Shown here: one piece after another, positions 1-9,455 of the stretch | Layout: every line of letters begins with the position of its first letter | How positions within the stretch are numbered: the stretch's first letter is position 1 | From: Salinicola endophyticus | GTDB taxonomy: Bacteria > Pseudomonadota > Gammaproteobacteria > Pseudomonadales > Halomonadaceae | Length of the DNA stretch: 64,000 bases | Direction: 5' to 3' | NCBI RefSeq assembly: GCF_040536835.1 | Contig: NZ_CP159578.1 | Span: 248,001 to 312,000, forward strand | The notes under the pieces: model-generated | Database searches by the model: none | The model's input: the letters and a program-made list of their open reading frames with translations, nothing else | Told to the model about the DNA's origin: nothing | Made by a program: the position numbers and the translations under genes

Positions 1-1241
1 CGCCGGAGCTGTGGGTCCAGGGCGACCCGATGGCTCAGTTGACGGCGCTGATGCTGCTCGGCGGTGCGGTGGGCAAGTCGGCTCAGCTGCCGCTGCAGAC
101 ATGGCTCGCCGACGCCATGGCCGGCCCCACCCCGGTGTCGGCGCTGATCCACGCGGCGACCATGGTCACCGCCGGGGTCTATCTGATCGCGCGTACCCAC
201 GGGCTGTTCGAGCTGGCCCCGGACGTGCTGCTGCTGGTCGGGGTGGTCGGCGCGCTGACGCTGACGCTCGCCGGCTTCGCGGCGCTGGCACAGACCGACA
301 TCAAGCGCGTGCTGGCCTACTCGACCATGAGCCAGATCGGCTACATGTTCCTGGCGCTGGGCGTGGGCGCTTACAGCGCGGCGATCTTCCACCTGATGAT
401 CCACGCCTTCTTCAAGGCGCTGCTGTTCCTCTCCGCCGGTTCGGTGATCATCTGCACCCATCACGAGCAGGACATGCGCCGGCTCGGCGGGCTGTGGCGC
501 AAGCTGCCGCTGACTTACGCCGGCTTCGTGGTGGGCGGGGCGGCGCTGGCGGCGCTGCCGCTGGTAACCGCCGGCTTCTACAGCAAGGACGCGATCCTGG
601 TCTCGGCGCTGGGCGCCGGACACTGGGTGCTGATGCTGGCGGGGGTGTTCGGCGCGCTGCTCACCTCGATCTACACCGTGCGTCTGATCCTGGGTACCTT
701 CCACGGTCAGCCCAAGAGCGATCACGCCCGCGAGGCGCGCGCCGACAAGGGGCTGGTCCATGGCATTCCACTGGTGGTGCTGATCGTGATGTCGACCGCG
801 ATCGGCGCCCAGTTGACCCCGCCGCTGAGCAACGTACTGCCGGCCGGTCCGAATACCGAAGGTGGCGGCGAACACGTGCTCGAACTGGTGGCCATGGCGG
901 TGTCGGTGGGCGGTGTACTGCTGGCGCTGTGGCTGTTCCGGCGCCGGCGCGATCTGGTCCGGCGTGGCGTGGCCGACCCCCGCGGCGCCTGGCTGTGGCA
1001 CTTCTGGCACAACGCCTGGGGTTTCGATGCGCTCTACGACTGGCTGTTCGTACGCCCCTATCGCGGTCTGGTGCGGCTCAACCGCGGCGACTGGATCAAC
1101 TCGCTGTGCAATCTGCTGCCGTGGCTGGCGCGGCTCTCGCATGACGGGCTGCGTCTGACCCAGACCGGGCGACTGCGCCACTATGCGGTGTCGATGGTGC
1201 TCGGCGCCACGCTGCTGCTCGTCTATCTGCTGGTGGGGTGA
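1..1241 (+). CDS. nuoL: NADH-quinone oxidoreductase subunit L (5' partial)
   Basis: This is the C-terminal two thirds of the antiporter-like subunit at the distal end of the complex I membrane arm, which couples quinone reduction to proton pumping. The reading frame is open from base 3 with no start, so the gene begins outside the window; 412 residues remain of a family length near 610. The motifs GKSAQ, FKALLF and YSKD carry the lysines that match Lys229, Lys342 and Lys399 of E. coli NuoL, so the proton path looks intact. The remaining sequence is highly hydrophobic with the long C-terminal region expected to hold the lateral helix. nuoM follows after 90 bases, in the usual L-M-N order. Confidence 0.97.
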   Translation, partial: PELWVQGDPMAQLTALMLLGGAVGKSAQLPLQTWLADAMAGPTPVSALIHAATMVTAGVYLIARTHGLFELAPDVLLLVGVVGALTLTLAGFAALAQTDIKRVLAYSTMSQIGYMFLALGVGAYSAAIFHLMIHAFFKALLFLSAGSVIICTHHEQDMRRLGGLWRKLPLTYAGFVVGGAALAALPLVTAGFYSKDAILVSALGAGHWVLMLAGVFGALLTSIYTVRLILGTFHGQPKSDHAREARADKGLVHGIPLVVLIVMSTAIGAQLTPPLSNVLPAGPNTEGGGEHVLELVAMAVSVGGVLLALWLFRRRRDLVRRGVADPRGAWLWHFWHNAWGFDALYDWLFVRPYRGLVRLNRGDWINSLCNLLPWLARLSHDGLRLTQTGRLRHYAVSMVLGATLLLVYLLVG

Positions 1242-1331
1242 GGCGATGCGCGCGCAGCAAGCAAGAGAGACGGGACGTTTGGCGGTGAACGCTCGAACGA
1301 CGCTTTTCACATCATCGCGGGTGGCTGATTC

Positions 1332-2858
1332 ATGATTCTGGTCTGGCTGATTCTGATCCCTTTCATCGGCGGGCTGCTGTGCTGGCAGGCCGAACGCTTC
1401 GGCGACCGGGCACCGCGCTGGATCGCGCTGGCTACCATGCTCCTGGAGCTGGTGATGGTGCTCGGGATCTGGGCCGGGAGTGACTTCCCGCTGCCCGCCC
1501 AGGGCGCCACCCACGCCTGGGTGCTGGAGTGGCAGGCTAACTGGATCCCGCGCTTCGGGATCAAGCTGCATCTGGCGCTGGACGGGCTGTCGCTGCTGAT
1601 GATCGCGCTGACCGGGCTGCTCGGGGCGATGGCGGTGGTCTGCTCGTGGAACGAGATCGTGCGTCGGGTCGGCTTCTTCCACCTCAACCTGTTGTGGATC
1701 CTGGGCGGGGTGGTCGGGGTGTTCCTCTCCATCGACCTGTTCCTGTTCTTCCTGTTCTGGGAAATGATGCTGGTGCCGATGTACTTCCTGATTGCGCTGT
1801 GGGGCCACAGCGGCTCCAAGGGGAGTTCGCGCATCGGGGCGGCGACCAAGTTCTTCATCTACACCCAGGCCAGCGGCCTGATGATGCTGATCGCGATCCT
1901 CGGGCTGGTGTTCGTCCACCACGCGGCCACCGGGGTCTACACCTTCGCTTACGGTGACCTGCTGGATACGCCGATGGACCCGCAGGTGGCGTGGTGGCTG
2001 ATGCTCGGCTTCTTCGTTGCCTTCGCGGTCAAGCTGCCGGTGGTGCCGCTGCACGGCTGGCTGCCCGATGCCCACGCCCAGGCCCCCACCGCGGGTAGCG
2101 TCGACCTCGCCGGTATTCTGCTCAAGACGGCGGCCTACGGCATGCTGCGCTTCGCTCTGCCGCTATTCCCAGAAGCGTCGCAGGCGTTCGCGCCGGTGGC
2201 GATGACGCTGGGGCTGATCGGCATCTTCTACGGCGCCATCCTGGCCTGTGGCCAGCAGGACCTGAAGCGCCTGATCGCCTACACCAGTATCTCCCACATG
2301 GGCTTCGTGCTGATCGGTATCTATGCCGGCACCGAGCTGGCGCTGCAGGGCGTGGTCGCGTTGATGGTGGCCCACGCCTTCTCCGCCGCCGGCCTGTTCA
2401 TTCTCTCCGGTCAGCTCTACGAGCGCCTGCATACCCGCGACATGCGCCAGATGGGGGGGCTCTGGGGGCGCATCCGTGGATTGCCGGGCTTCGCCCTGGT
2501 ATTCGTCGCCGCTTCGCTGGGGCTGCCGGGTACCGCCAACTTCGTCGGTGAGTTCATGGTCATGTTCGGCAGCTTCGGTGTCGCCCCCTGGACCGTGGCG
2601 ATCGCCAGCGTCGGGCTGATCCTGGCCGCGATCTACTCGCTGTTCATCATGCAGCGGGTCTACTACGGGCCACCCAAGGAGGAGAGCTCGCTGGGCGGGC
2701 TGGATCGACGTGAGCTGGCGCTGCTGTTCGGGATCGTGGCGCTGGTGATCTTCTTCGGGGTCTATCCGCAGCCGCTGCTGGAGACCTCGGCCGGGGCGAT
2801 GCAGGTGGTGCAGCAGAGCGTTCAGCAAGCCGGTGCGATGATGGGAGGTGCACAATGA
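1332..2858 (+). CDS. nuoM: NADH-quinone oxidoreductase subunit M
   Basis: Second antiporter-like membrane subunit of complex I. At 508 residues it is almost the same length as E. coli NuoM, and the key residues fall at the same numbers: Glu144 in FWEMML, Lys234 in AVKLPV, Lys265 in ILLKTA and Glu407 in VGEFM. About 14 hydrophobic segments are visible. The stop codon overlaps the nuoN start in an ATGA arrangement, which suggests translational coupling. The ATG start puts the protein directly into the first hydrophobic helix, as in homologues. Confidence 0.98.
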   Translation: MILVWLILIPFIGGLLCWQAERFGDRAPRWIALATMLLELVMVLGIWAGSDFPLPAQGATHAWVLEWQANWIPRFGIKLHLALDGLSLLMIALTGLLGAMAVVCSWNEIVRRVGFFHLNLLWILGGVVGVFLSIDLFLFFLFWEMMLVPMYFLIALWGHSGSKGSSRIGAATKFFIYTQASGLMMLIAILGLVFVHHAATGVYTFAYGDLLDTPMDPQVAWWLMLGFFVAFAVKLPVVPLHGWLPDAHAQAPTAGSVDLAGILLKTAAYGMLRFALPLFPEASQAFAPVAMTLGLIGIFYGAILACGQQDLKRLIAYTSISHMGFVLIGIYAGTELALQGVVALMVAHAFSAAGLFILSGQLYERLHTRDMRQMGGLWGRIRGLPGFALVFVAASLGLPGTANFVGEFMVMFGSFGVAPWTVAIASVGLILAAIYSLFIMQRVYYGPPKEESSLGGLDRRELALLFGIVALVIFFGVYPQPLLETSAGAMQVVQQSVQQAGAMMGGAQ

Positions 2859-4312
2859 TGGCGGCGCTGATGGCGATCTCTCCGCTGATTCTGGTCTGTC
2901 TCACCGTCATCGTGGTGATGCTCTCGATCGCCTGGCGACGGCACCATGCGCTGAGTGCGATTCTCACCGCGGTCGGCCTCAACGCGGCGCTGCTTGCGCT
3001 GCTGTTCGGCTGGTCCCAGGGCACGGTGGCGGTCACCGATCTGCTGGTGGTCGACGACCTGGCGCGGTTCGGTGGTGTGCTGGTGCTGATGTCGACGCTC
3101 GCCTGCGTGACCCTGGCGCACCACTATCTGGAGGGCTACGAGGGGCCACGAGACGAGTTCTACCTGCTGCTGACGAGCGCTGCGGCCGGTGGCCTGGTAC
3201 TGGTCTCGGCGCGTCACATGGCCACGCTGTTCTTCGGGATCGAGCTGCTGTCGATGCCGCTGTTCGGGATGCTCGCCTATACCCTGCGCGATCGCGGTGC
3301 GCTGGAGAGTGGCATCAAGTACATGGTGCTGTCGGCGGCGGCCACCGCCTTTCTGCTCTTCGGCATGGCGCTGCTCTATGCGATGACCGGCACCCTCGAT
3401 TTCGACGCCCTGGGCCAGGCGCTGGCGACCCAGGGCAGTGACCCCTGGCTGCTGGCCGGTGCCGGGCTGCTGCTGGTGGGGCTGGCGTTCAAGCTGTCGA
3501 TCGTGCCGTTTCACCTGTGGACGCCGGACGTCTATCAGGGCGGGCCGGGGCCGGCGACTACCTTCCTCGCCACCGCGAGCAAGGTGGCGGTATTCCTGGT
3601 CCTGCTGCGGCTGTTCCAGTCGGCGCTGGCGCTGCACGAGAACTGGTGGCACGACCTGCTCGGGTTCATCGCCGTGGTGACCATGCTGGTGGGCAACCTG
3701 CTGGCGCTGACCCAGAACGACCTCAAGCGGCTGCTCGGCTACTCCTCGATCGCCCATTTCGGCTATCTGCTGGTGGCGCTGGTGGTCAACGACGGTCTGG
3801 CGGTGGAGACGGTGGGGGTCTATCTGGTGACCTACGTGATCACCACTCTGGGCGCCTTCGGTGTGGTCACGCTGGTCTCCAGCCCCTACACGCCCACCGG
3901 GGGTAGCGCCGATGCCAGCCCGCTGCACCACTACCGTGGCCTGTTCTGGCGCCGCCCCTACCTGACCGCGGTGATGACCGTGTCGATGCTGTCGCTGGCG
4001 GGGATTCCCTTCACCGCCGGCTTTATCGGCAAGTTCTACATCATTGCGGTGGGGGTGGAGGCGCATCGCTGGTGGCTGGTCGGTGCCGTGGTGCTGGGCA
4101 GTGCCATCGGCCTCTACTACTACCTGCGGGTGATGGTGACGCTGTTCCTGCACGAGCCGGGCATGCAGAGCCGGGATGCCACCCACGACTGGGCCGAACG
4201 CGCCGGGGGCATGGTGGTGCTCGGGGTGGCCACGCTGGTAATCCTGCTGGGGCTCTACCCCACACCGATGATCGACTGGGTCCACTGGGTCGCCGGCAAC
4301 AGCGCCTACTGA
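2855..4312 (+). CDS. nuoN: NADH-quinone oxidoreductase subunit N
   Basis: Third antiporter-like subunit of complex I and last gene of the nuo operon. It is 485 residues long, the same as E. coli NuoN. Conserved charged residues lie in membrane segments: Glu130 (FGIEL), Lys213 (AFKLS) and Lys243 (ASKVA), the likely equivalents of the E. coli Glu133, Lys217 and Lys247 positions. The start overlaps nuoM by four bases; a second ATG follows immediately and could also serve. A GGAGG lies about six bases upstream, inside the end of nuoM. A strong terminator follows 28 bases after the stop. Confidence 0.98.
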   Translation: MMAALMAISPLILVCLTVIVVMLSIAWRRHHALSAILTAVGLNAALLALLFGWSQGTVAVTDLLVVDDLARFGGVLVLMSTLACVTLAHHYLEGYEGPRDEFYLLLTSAAAGGLVLVSARHMATLFFGIELLSMPLFGMLAYTLRDRGALESGIKYMVLSAAATAFLLFGMALLYAMTGTLDFDALGQALATQGSDPWLLAGAGLLLVGLAFKLSIVPFHLWTPDVYQGGPGPATTFLATASKVAVFLVLLRLFQSALALHENWWHDLLGFIAVVTMLVGNLLALTQNDLKRLLGYSSIAHFGYLLVALVVNDGLAVETVGVYLVTYVITTLGAFGVVTLVSSPYTPTGGSADASPLHHYRGLFWRRPYLTAVMTVSMLSLAGIPFTAGFIGKFYIIAVGVEAHRWWLVGAVVLGSAIGLYYYLRVMVTLFLHEPGMQSRDATHDWAERAGGMVVLGVATLVILLGLYPTPMIDWVHWVAGNSAY

Positions 4313-4340
4313 CGCCGCGGCGCTGTTCTCGCACCCACGC

Positions 4341-4367
4341 AAAAGCGCCTCTTCGGAGGCGCTTTTT
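4341..4367 (+). terminator. Rho-independent terminator of the nuo operon
   Basis: An 11-bp perfect stem (AAAAGCGCCTC with GAGGCGCTTTT) is closed by a TTCG tetraloop and runs into a T tract. It lies 28 bases past the nuoN stop and so ends the nuo operon. Confidence 0.9.
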
Positions 4368-4410
4368 CTTGGGCGTTCAGCGGTTCAGACGAATAAATCG
4401 GGCACATCCA

Positions 4411-4562
4411 AACCCGCTGACGATGGGCGCTGGGGGCAGGGCAAAGCGAGGGTCCTTTGCCAGGGATGGCAAAGGTAGCGCCCAGGGACGGGTTCACAGC
4501 GCCCTCGCGACACCCTGCCGCCGGATGAGCTCACGTCGTCTAGCGGTTGTGAAAGGTGCTCT
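4411..4562 (+). repeat. Interspersed structured repeat, copy 1
   Basis: A 97-base core at 4411-4507 matches the reverse complement of 38003-38099 at 92 of 97 positions, and a second block at 4521-4562 matches the reverse complement of 37933-37974 at 37 of 42. The short spacer between the blocks differs in length and sequence. The core can fold into nested stems: CCTTTGCC/GGCAAAGG (4454-4461 with 4468-4475), GGGCGCT/AGCGCCC (4425-4431 with 4477-4483) and AACCCG/CGGGTT (4411-4416 with 4489-4494). It fills the gap between the ends of nuoN and the convergent EEP-family gene. Short open frames inside it are not convincing as genes. It looks like a REP- or MITE-like intergenic element; its mode of spread is unknown. 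Confidence 0.85.
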
Positions 4563-4571
4563 GAGGCGCGT

Positions 4572-5402
4572 TCAGGCAGGGTCGTCGTGGCGCCGTTCGT
4601 GACGTGACAGGCCGATACTGACGCGGCAGGCGGCGGGCAGATGGACGTCGACGGCGACCGGCAGGTGATCCGAGAACATGGCGTCGAGCACCCGCGAGCC
4701 TTCCGGCTTGAGCGAGGCTGACAGCAGGATATGGTCGAGCGCGCGTCGCGGCTGCCAGGCGGGATAGCTCGGCAGCGGCTTGAGCGGTTCGAGCTCGAGG
4801 GCGTGGCAGAAACGGGCATGGCTCTGCAGCTGCTCGGGGGTGCAGTTGAGATCGCCCATCACCACCACGTGGCGCAGCGGGCGGATGATCTCGCCGAGAT
4901 AGTCGAGCTGGCGAGCGCGCCCGCGCTGGCTCAGGGCGAGATGGGCAACGAACACGTGCAGCGCATCGGGGCCGCTGCCGTAGCGGGCGTGGATGGCGCC
5001 GCGGCCGCGCATCCCGGGCAGGCGGTGCTCGTCGATATGCGTGGGCGAGAAGCGCGAGAGCAGGCCGTTGCTGTGCTGGGCGACTCGCCCCAGGTTGCGG
5101 TTGAGCTGCTGGAAGTGGTACTCGAAGGCCGAGCGCCGGGCCAGGTACTCGACCTGATTGACATGGTTGGAGCGGAAGCTGCCGCCGTCGACCTCCTGCA
5201 GGCCGACGATATCGAAGCCGGCCAGCGCGCCGGCGACCCGGTCCAGGCGCGAACTGCGCTTGGGGTGCGGCAGCAGGTGCTGCCAGCTGCGGGTCACATA
5301 GTGGTGGTAGGCCGAGGTGTGAATGCCGACCTGCAGATTGCAGGTCAGCAGCTTCAGTGTCGGCGCGATCTCGCTGGCGGGTGTCGAGGCGGCTACGGAC
5401 AT
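4572..5402 (-). CDS. Endonuclease/exonuclease/phosphatase family protein
   Basis: A 276-residue member of the metal-dependent EEP phosphodiesterase fold. The family signature residues are all present in order: Asn22 (TCNLQ), Glu70 (GLQEVD), Asp184 and Asn186 (MGDLNC), Asp223 and His224 (ALDHIL), and Asp245-His246 (SDHLPV). There is no signal peptide, so it is probably cytoplasmic. The substrate (nucleic acid, phospholipid or nucleotide) cannot be read from the sequence. It starts four bases after the dsbA stop, and an AGGAGG within the end of dsbA precedes its ATG, so the two genes are probably cotranscribed. Confidence 0.85.
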   Translation of the reverse strand: MSVAASTPASEIAPTLKLLTCNLQVGIHTSAYHHYVTRSWQHLLPHPKRSSRLDRVAGALAGFDIVGLQEVDGGSFRSNHVNQVEYLARRSAFEYHFQQLNRNLGRVAQHSNGLLSRFSPTHIDEHRLPGMRGRGAIHARYGSGPDALHVFVAHLALSQRGRARQLDYLGEIIRPLRHVVVMGDLNCTPEQLQSHARFCHALELEPLKPLPSYPAWQPRRALDHILLSASLKPEGSRVLDAMFSDHLPVAVDVHLPAACRVSIGLSRHERRHDDPA

Positions 5403-5406
5403 GGTG

Positions 5407-6045
5407 TCACTTGGCCTCCTGGCGCTCCTCTCGCACCTTCTCGATCAGCGCGCTGGCGATTTTCGGCATGTTCTCGAGCGAGCCGGCGGAGTCCGGGGTC
5501 ACCACATAGTGGTTATCGACGATCAGGTCGGGCACGCCCATCAGCTGATACGAGCGCATCTTGGCCACCGCCTGCTGGATCTGGCTCTTGACGCCGAAGG
5601 AGTCGAGCGCCTTGAGCGCCTGCTCCTTGGTCACCCCGTAGTGGGTGAAGAATTCGGCGATGTCATCCTCGTCGGTCAGGCGCTTGCCTTGCTTGTGGAT
5701 CGCATCCATGAAGTCCTGGCGCATTTCGTGCTCGATACCCAGCGACTTGGCGGCGTAGAAGGCCTTGGCATGCTGCTCCCACACCTTGCCCAGCGGCGCC
5801 GCCATGCGGTCGAACTCGACGTCGTCGGGGAGCGTGGCGACCCACTCGTTGAGCGGCTTCTCCAGCGCGTAGCAGTGCGGGCAGCCGTACCAGAACACCT
5901 CGGTGACTTCGATCTTGTCCGCCGGGGCTTCGGACTTCATCGGCTGATCGATGACCTGATAATCCTTGCCTTCGACGATGCCGGCGGCCATTACGGCGCC
6001 GGAGAAGGTGAGACCTGCCATTAGCGCCACAAGCGACTTGATCAT
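5407..6045 (-). CDS. dsbA: Periplasmic thiol:disulfide oxidoreductase DsbA
   Basis: Introduces disulfide bonds into secreted proteins. The 212-residue protein has an N-terminal signal peptide ending near Val-Met-Ala at residue 20, the CPHC active site at residues 55-58 inside FWYGCPHCYA, and the cis-proline loop GVPDLIV with Pro172. This matches DsbA in length and architecture; the CPHC dipeptide is typical of DsbA rather than DsbC or DsbG. It is the first gene of a leftward pair with the EEP-family gene. Confidence 0.96.
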   Translation of the reverse strand: MIKSLVALMAGLTFSGAVMAAGIVEGKDYQVIDQPMKSEAPADKIEVTEVFWYGCPHCYALEKPLNEWVATLPDDVEFDRMAAPLGKVWEQHAKAFYAAKSLGIEHEMRQDFMDAIHKQGKRLTDEDDIAEFFTHYGVTKEQALKALDSFGVKSQIQQAVAKMRSYQLMGVPDLIVDNHYVVTPDSAGSLENMPKIASALIEKVREERQEAK

Positions 6046-6280
6046 GCGTGTACTGCTCCTGATGGATCGAAAACGGACGTCTCGACGCGGGGTCGTTGCG
6101 GCGACGAGCTACTCGGGTTTGAGCGCCCGGGGGGAAGGAGGTTCCCTGCCCATCGCGGCCGACGTCTCCCCATGTCACTGAGGGTAGCCTGCCAGAATGA
6201 CAGGGAAAAGTAGAGCGGCACAGCCGGGGAGACGCCCGGCGCGCCACACGCTGGCGCCGCATTCGTCGGCGGCACAGGCG

Positions 6281-6289
6281 TGATACACT
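6281..6289 (+). promoter_or_regulatory. Possible extended -10 promoter for engB
   Basis: TGATACACT fits an extended -10 (TGn followed by TACACT) about 40 bases before the engB start. No convincing -35 is seen. The rest of the 282-base gap between the divergent dsbA and engB genes (6046-6327) shows nothing else I can assign. Confidence 0.4.
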
Positions 6290-6327
6290 GCGCGCGACCG
6301 ATCACGCCCGCCCGCAGAGCCCTTGCC

Positions 6328-6948
6328 ATGACCTCGACGCCCCCGCGCCGCAACTACCAGACGGCCCGCTTTCTGATCAGCGCCCCCAAGCTGGCGCTGT
6401 GCCCGCCGGACGATGGCGTCGAGATCGCCTTCGCCGGGCGCTCCAACGCCGGCAAGTCGAGCGCGATCAACGCGCTCACCCAGCAGAATGCGCTGGCGCG
6501 GACCTCCAAGACCCCGGGGCGCACTCAGCTGATCAACTTCTTCGGTCTGGAGAACGGTGACACCCTGCGTCTGGTGGACCTGCCCGGCTATGGATATGCC
6601 AAGGTGCCCGAGGCGATGAAGAAGGAGTGGCAGTCGCATCTCGCCGATTATCTGCGGCGGCGCAGCGGCCTCGCCGGCCTGATTCTGCTGATGGACGTGC
6701 GCCACCCGCTGAGCGACTTCGATATCCAGCTGCTGGAGCTGGCCGATGCCCGCGAACTGCCGGTGCATATCCTGCTGACCAAGGCCGACAAGCTGAAGCA
6801 GGGGCCGGCGAAGGCATCGCTGCAGCAGGTCAAGCGTCAGCTCGCCGAGTGGGAGGATCTGGTCAGCGTGCAGCTGTTCTCCGCGCTCAAGCGCCAGGGC
6901 CTCGATCAGACCTACGCGGTGATGGATCGCTGGCTGGCCGCGCGCTGA
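6328..6948 (+). CDS. engB: Ribosome biogenesis GTPase EngB/YihA
   Basis: Small TRAFAC-class GTPase needed for large-subunit assembly. The 206-residue form starting MTSTPP aligns with E. coli YihA (about 210) from its beginning; an in-frame ATG 48 bases upstream would add an unconserved extension, so I chose 6328. Motifs seen are G1 GRSNAGKSS (37-45), the switch I region with [10 protein letters not shown]3 DLPGYGYA from residue 84, G4 TKAD (151-154) and G5 FSALK. It is a single gene transcribed away from dsbA. Confidence 0.96.
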   Translation: MTSTPPRRNYQTARFLISAPKLALCPPDDGVEIAFAGRSNAGKSSAINALTQQNALARTSKTPGRTQLINFFGLENGDTLRLVDLPGYGYAKVPEAMKKEWQSHLADYLRRRSGLAGLILLMDVRHPLSDFDIQLLELADARELPVHILLTKADKLKQGPAKASLQQVKRQLAEWEDLVSVQLFSALKRQGLDQTYAVMDRWLAAR

Positions 6949-6960
6949 GCCCGGGGCGCC

Positions 6961-7692
6961 TTACGCCTCTCGATCGATCCGTTCGACCACCGCCGGTAGC
7001 TCCCTGACGTGGGTGATCCGCGTCACCCGCGGGGGCAATTCGCGCTCTCCCTCCTGCTTGGCATCGATCCATACCGCATGCATGCCCAGGCGCTGCGCCG
7101 CGAGCACGTCCTCCTGCCAGTGGTCGCCCACGTGCAGCGCCCGGTGCGGCTGGGTGCCGAGACGCGCCATGGCGGTGAGAAACGGGCGGGTGTCGGGCTT
7201 GGGGGCGTGCATCTCGCCAGCCAGGATGATCACGTCGAAATAGTCACCCAGCGCCAGGCGGCGTACGTCGACGTTGCCGTTGGTGATCACCCCCAGGCGG
7301 TAGCGCCGCGCCCACGCCTCGAACATCGGTACCACTTCCGGGAAGGGCTCCACCGCGTGGCGCAGCTGCATGAAACGCTCGAAGCCGGCGGTGGCCCAGC
7401 GCTGCGCCTCCGCCTCGGGCAGGCCGTGCTCGCGCAGCAGCTCGAGCATGGCGCGCTCGCGAATCCAGCTGTGGTCGCCGCGGCTGAGCGGGAAGCGCTG
7501 CATCAGGCGCTGACGCACCTGCTGGTAGGCCTCCAGCGGAAAGGTCTCGGCCAGGCGCCGGCCGTCGGCCTGCGGGCGGGCGTCGATCTGCTCCAGCAGC
7601 CAGGCGTAGTGGGTGGGTTCGGCATGGGCCATGACCGGCCCGTTGTGCCACAGAGTGTCGTCGAGATCGAAGGTGATGGCGTCGAGCGGCAT
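6961..7692 (-). CDS. yigB: HAD-IA family phosphatase, YigB-like
   Basis: A 243-residue HAD hydrolase with motif I DLDDT (Asp9 and Asp11), motif II in GVITNGN, the motif III lysine in KPDTRPF and motif IV in VGDHWQEDV. Its position after xerC matches E. coli yigB, whose product dephosphorylates the riboflavin intermediate 5-amino-6-(5-phosphoribitylamino)uracil and FMN. That activity is inferred from context plus family. The start at MPLDAITF lies five bases after the xerC stop; the longer in-frame extension upstream reads into xerC and is not credible. Confidence 0.85.
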   Translation of the reverse strand: MPLDAITFDLDDTLWHNGPVMAHAEPTHYAWLLEQIDARPQADGRRLAETFPLEAYQQVRQRLMQRFPLSRGDHSWIRERAMLELLREHGLPEAEAQRWATAGFERFMQLRHAVEPFPEVVPMFEAWARRYRLGVITNGNVDVRRLALGDYFDVIILAGEMHAPKPDTRPFLTAMARLGTQPHRALHVGDHWQEDVLAAQRLGMHAVWIDAKQEGERELPPRVTRITHVRELPAVVERIDREA

Positions 7693-7697
7693 GGCGA

Positions 7698-8600
7698 TCA
7701 GGTTTCGTCGTGGGGGGCACTCGGCTTGCGCCGGGCACGCGGGTGGGCTTGATCGTAGACCTCGGCGAGCTGTTGCCAGTCGAGCCGGGTGTAGATCTGG
7801 GTCGTCGAGAGATTGGCGTGTCCCAGCAGCTCCTGCACCGCGCGCAGGTCCTGGCTCGATTCGAGCAGGTGGCTGGCGAAGGAGTGGCGCAGGCGGTGCG
7901 GGTGCAGGTGTTCGGGCAGGCCGCGGCGCTTGGCGCACTCGGCCAGCCGGCTCTGGATCGCACGGTGGCCGAGTCGGCCGCCATGCTGGGCCACGAACAG
8001 TGCGCGTTCGCCGTCGCCGGCGAGCGTGCTGCGTATCCCCAGCCAGTCGTGGATGGCCGCCGCCGCGCGCCGCCCTACCGGCACCTGGCGCGGCTTGCCG
8101 CCCTTGCCCAGTACGCGCACGTGGCGCGCGTCGAGGGCGTCCAGATCGAGCCCCGCCAGCTCCGCCAGGCGCAGCCCGCAGGCGTAGAAGAGTTCGAGCA
8201 TGGCCTGATCGCGGATGGCCAGCGGATCGCCGTCGTGGGGCGTATCGAGAAAGCGACCGAGCAGGTCGACATCGACCGGGCTGGGCAGATGGCGCGGTTG
8301 GCGCGGCGCCTGGGTCAACTTGACCGGGTTGTGGTCGAGCTCGCCCTGGCTGACCAGGAAGTCGGCGAAGCGCGACAGCGCCGCGCGGCGCCGGGCCAGG
8401 GTGCGCGGCGCCAGCCCGCGGGTGCGCTCGTGGGCCAGGTAGCGGCGTATCAGGGCGACGTCGAGCGCCCGCCAGGTGGCGATGCCCTGGGCCTCGAGCC
8501 AGGCCGCGAGCTGGGTCACGTCGCGCCGGTAGGCGTCGAGCGTGGCCGGGCTGGCGCGCCGGGCCAGGCGCGCCAGAAAGGCGTCAAGCGTCGCCTGCAT
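7698..8600 (-). CDS. xerC: Tyrosine recombinase XerC
   Basis: Site-specific recombinase that with XerD resolves chromosome dimers at dif. The 300-residue protein has an N-terminal SAM-like core-binding domain (about 1-95) and a catalytic domain with Arg144 (CGLRLAEL), the beta-hairpin lysine in GKGGK (166-169), His235-x-x-Arg238 (HRLRHSFAS), His261 (LLGHAN) and nucleophile Tyr270 (TQIYTRLD). The start overlaps the DUF484 gene by 17 bases. Its place between DUF484 and yigB marks it as chromosomal xerC rather than a phage integrase. Confidence 0.95.
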   Translation of the reverse strand: MQATLDAFLARLARRASPATLDAYRRDVTQLAAWLEAQGIATWRALDVALIRRYLAHERTRGLAPRTLARRRAALSRFADFLVSQGELDHNPVKLTQAPRQPRHLPSPVDVDLLGRFLDTPHDGDPLAIRDQAMLELFYACGLRLAELAGLDLDALDARHVRVLGKGGKPRQVPVGRRAAAAIHDWLGIRSTLAGDGERALFVAQHGGRLGHRAIQSRLAECAKRRGLPEHLHPHRLRHSFASHLLESSQDLRAVQELLGHANLSTTQIYTRLDWQQLAEVYDQAHPRARRKPSAPHDET

Positions 8601-9324
8601 GGGGGCGCTCGGCGCGCTTGAGCAGGCGACTGACCACTTCGCCGAGATACTCGGTGAAGAGGGTGTCGAGGGTGGCCCGGAAGTGCTCGCTGTCGTGGCT
8701 GGCCAGGATCAGAAAGCCCAGCGTCTCGCCCTGGGTGAGCCGGGTGATGGCGCAGGAGCCGGCACCCTCCGGGGCCTGGCAGTGGGGCAGCAGGTGTGCC
8801 CAGTCGGCGCTGGAGAGCGTGGTGCAGCGGCTGCTCTGCTCGTTGAGCAGCAGTTCCAGGCGTCGGCGCGCCTCGGCGTCGAGGCGAAAGCGCGGCGGCT
8901 GCCACTGACGCGTGTCGCGTGGCGTGGCGTGGCAGTCCGGCGCGGCCTCCAGCCACAGCCCGATGGCCTGGGTGCGGAAGCGCTCGGCGAGCTGGGTCGA
9001 CAGCGCCTCGGCCAGGGCGTCGGCATCCTCGGCCTCGATCAGTCCCAGCACCAGCTCGCGGGTGCGCCGGTACTGCGCCTCGTTGTAGCGCGCCGACTCG
9101 AGTAGATTCTCCAGCCGCCACTCGGCGCTCTCGGCGCGCTGGCGCAGATCGGCCACCAGGCGTTCGAGCAGCGAGACGGCGCCGGGGATATGCGGATGCG
9201 GCACCTTGAGTTGCTGCAGCAGCCCCTCGCGCCCGACGAAGAAGTCGGTGTGCTGGGCCAGCCACTCGGCGACCCGGTCGGGGTCGAGCGTCTGGCGCGG
9301 CTCGGGGACCTGGACACGTGACAT
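8584..9324 (-). CDS. DUF484 family protein (YigA-like)
   Basis: A 246-residue cytoplasmic protein with an N-terminal helical region containing a probable coiled coil around residues 50-95 and a C-terminal GAF-like region, the usual DUF484 build. It almost always lies between dapF and xerC in gammaproteobacteria, as here. Its molecular role is not established. A gap of 131 bases separates it from dapF, which may hold its own promoter, although I see no clear one. Confidence 0.85.
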   Translation of the reverse strand: MSRVQVPEPRQTLDPDRVAEWLAQHTDFFVGREGLLQQLKVPHPHIPGAVSLLERLVADLRQRAESAEWRLENLLESARYNEAQYRRTRELVLGLIEAEDADALAEALSTQLAERFRTQAIGLWLEAAPDCHATPRDTRQWQPPRFRLDAEARRRLELLLNEQSSRCTTLSSADWAHLLPHCQAPEGAGSCAITRLTQGETLGFLILASHDSEHFRATLDTLFTEYLGEVVSRLLKRAERPHAGDA

Positions 9325-9455
9325 GCGGCTGTTCTCCTGTCGTCCCTGGTGAGCGCGCGGCTGGGTGCCGTCGTGGCGGCATCCGCGCCCACCGGTGGTT
9401 GTCCCATCGTTGTTATGGTGTCGGCGTCACGCTGGTGGCGACGCCGCCGGCGCGC

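Noticed and set aside
4411..4562. Short proteins encoded within the repeat
   Set aside because: Frames in both copies share residues only because the DNA is conserved; they have no ribosome site, differ at their ends, and overlap strong secondary structure.
7698..8600. Tyrosine recombinase as a sign of an integrated element
   Set aside because: Its neighbours DUF484, dapF and yigB and its sequence identify it as the housekeeping xerC.
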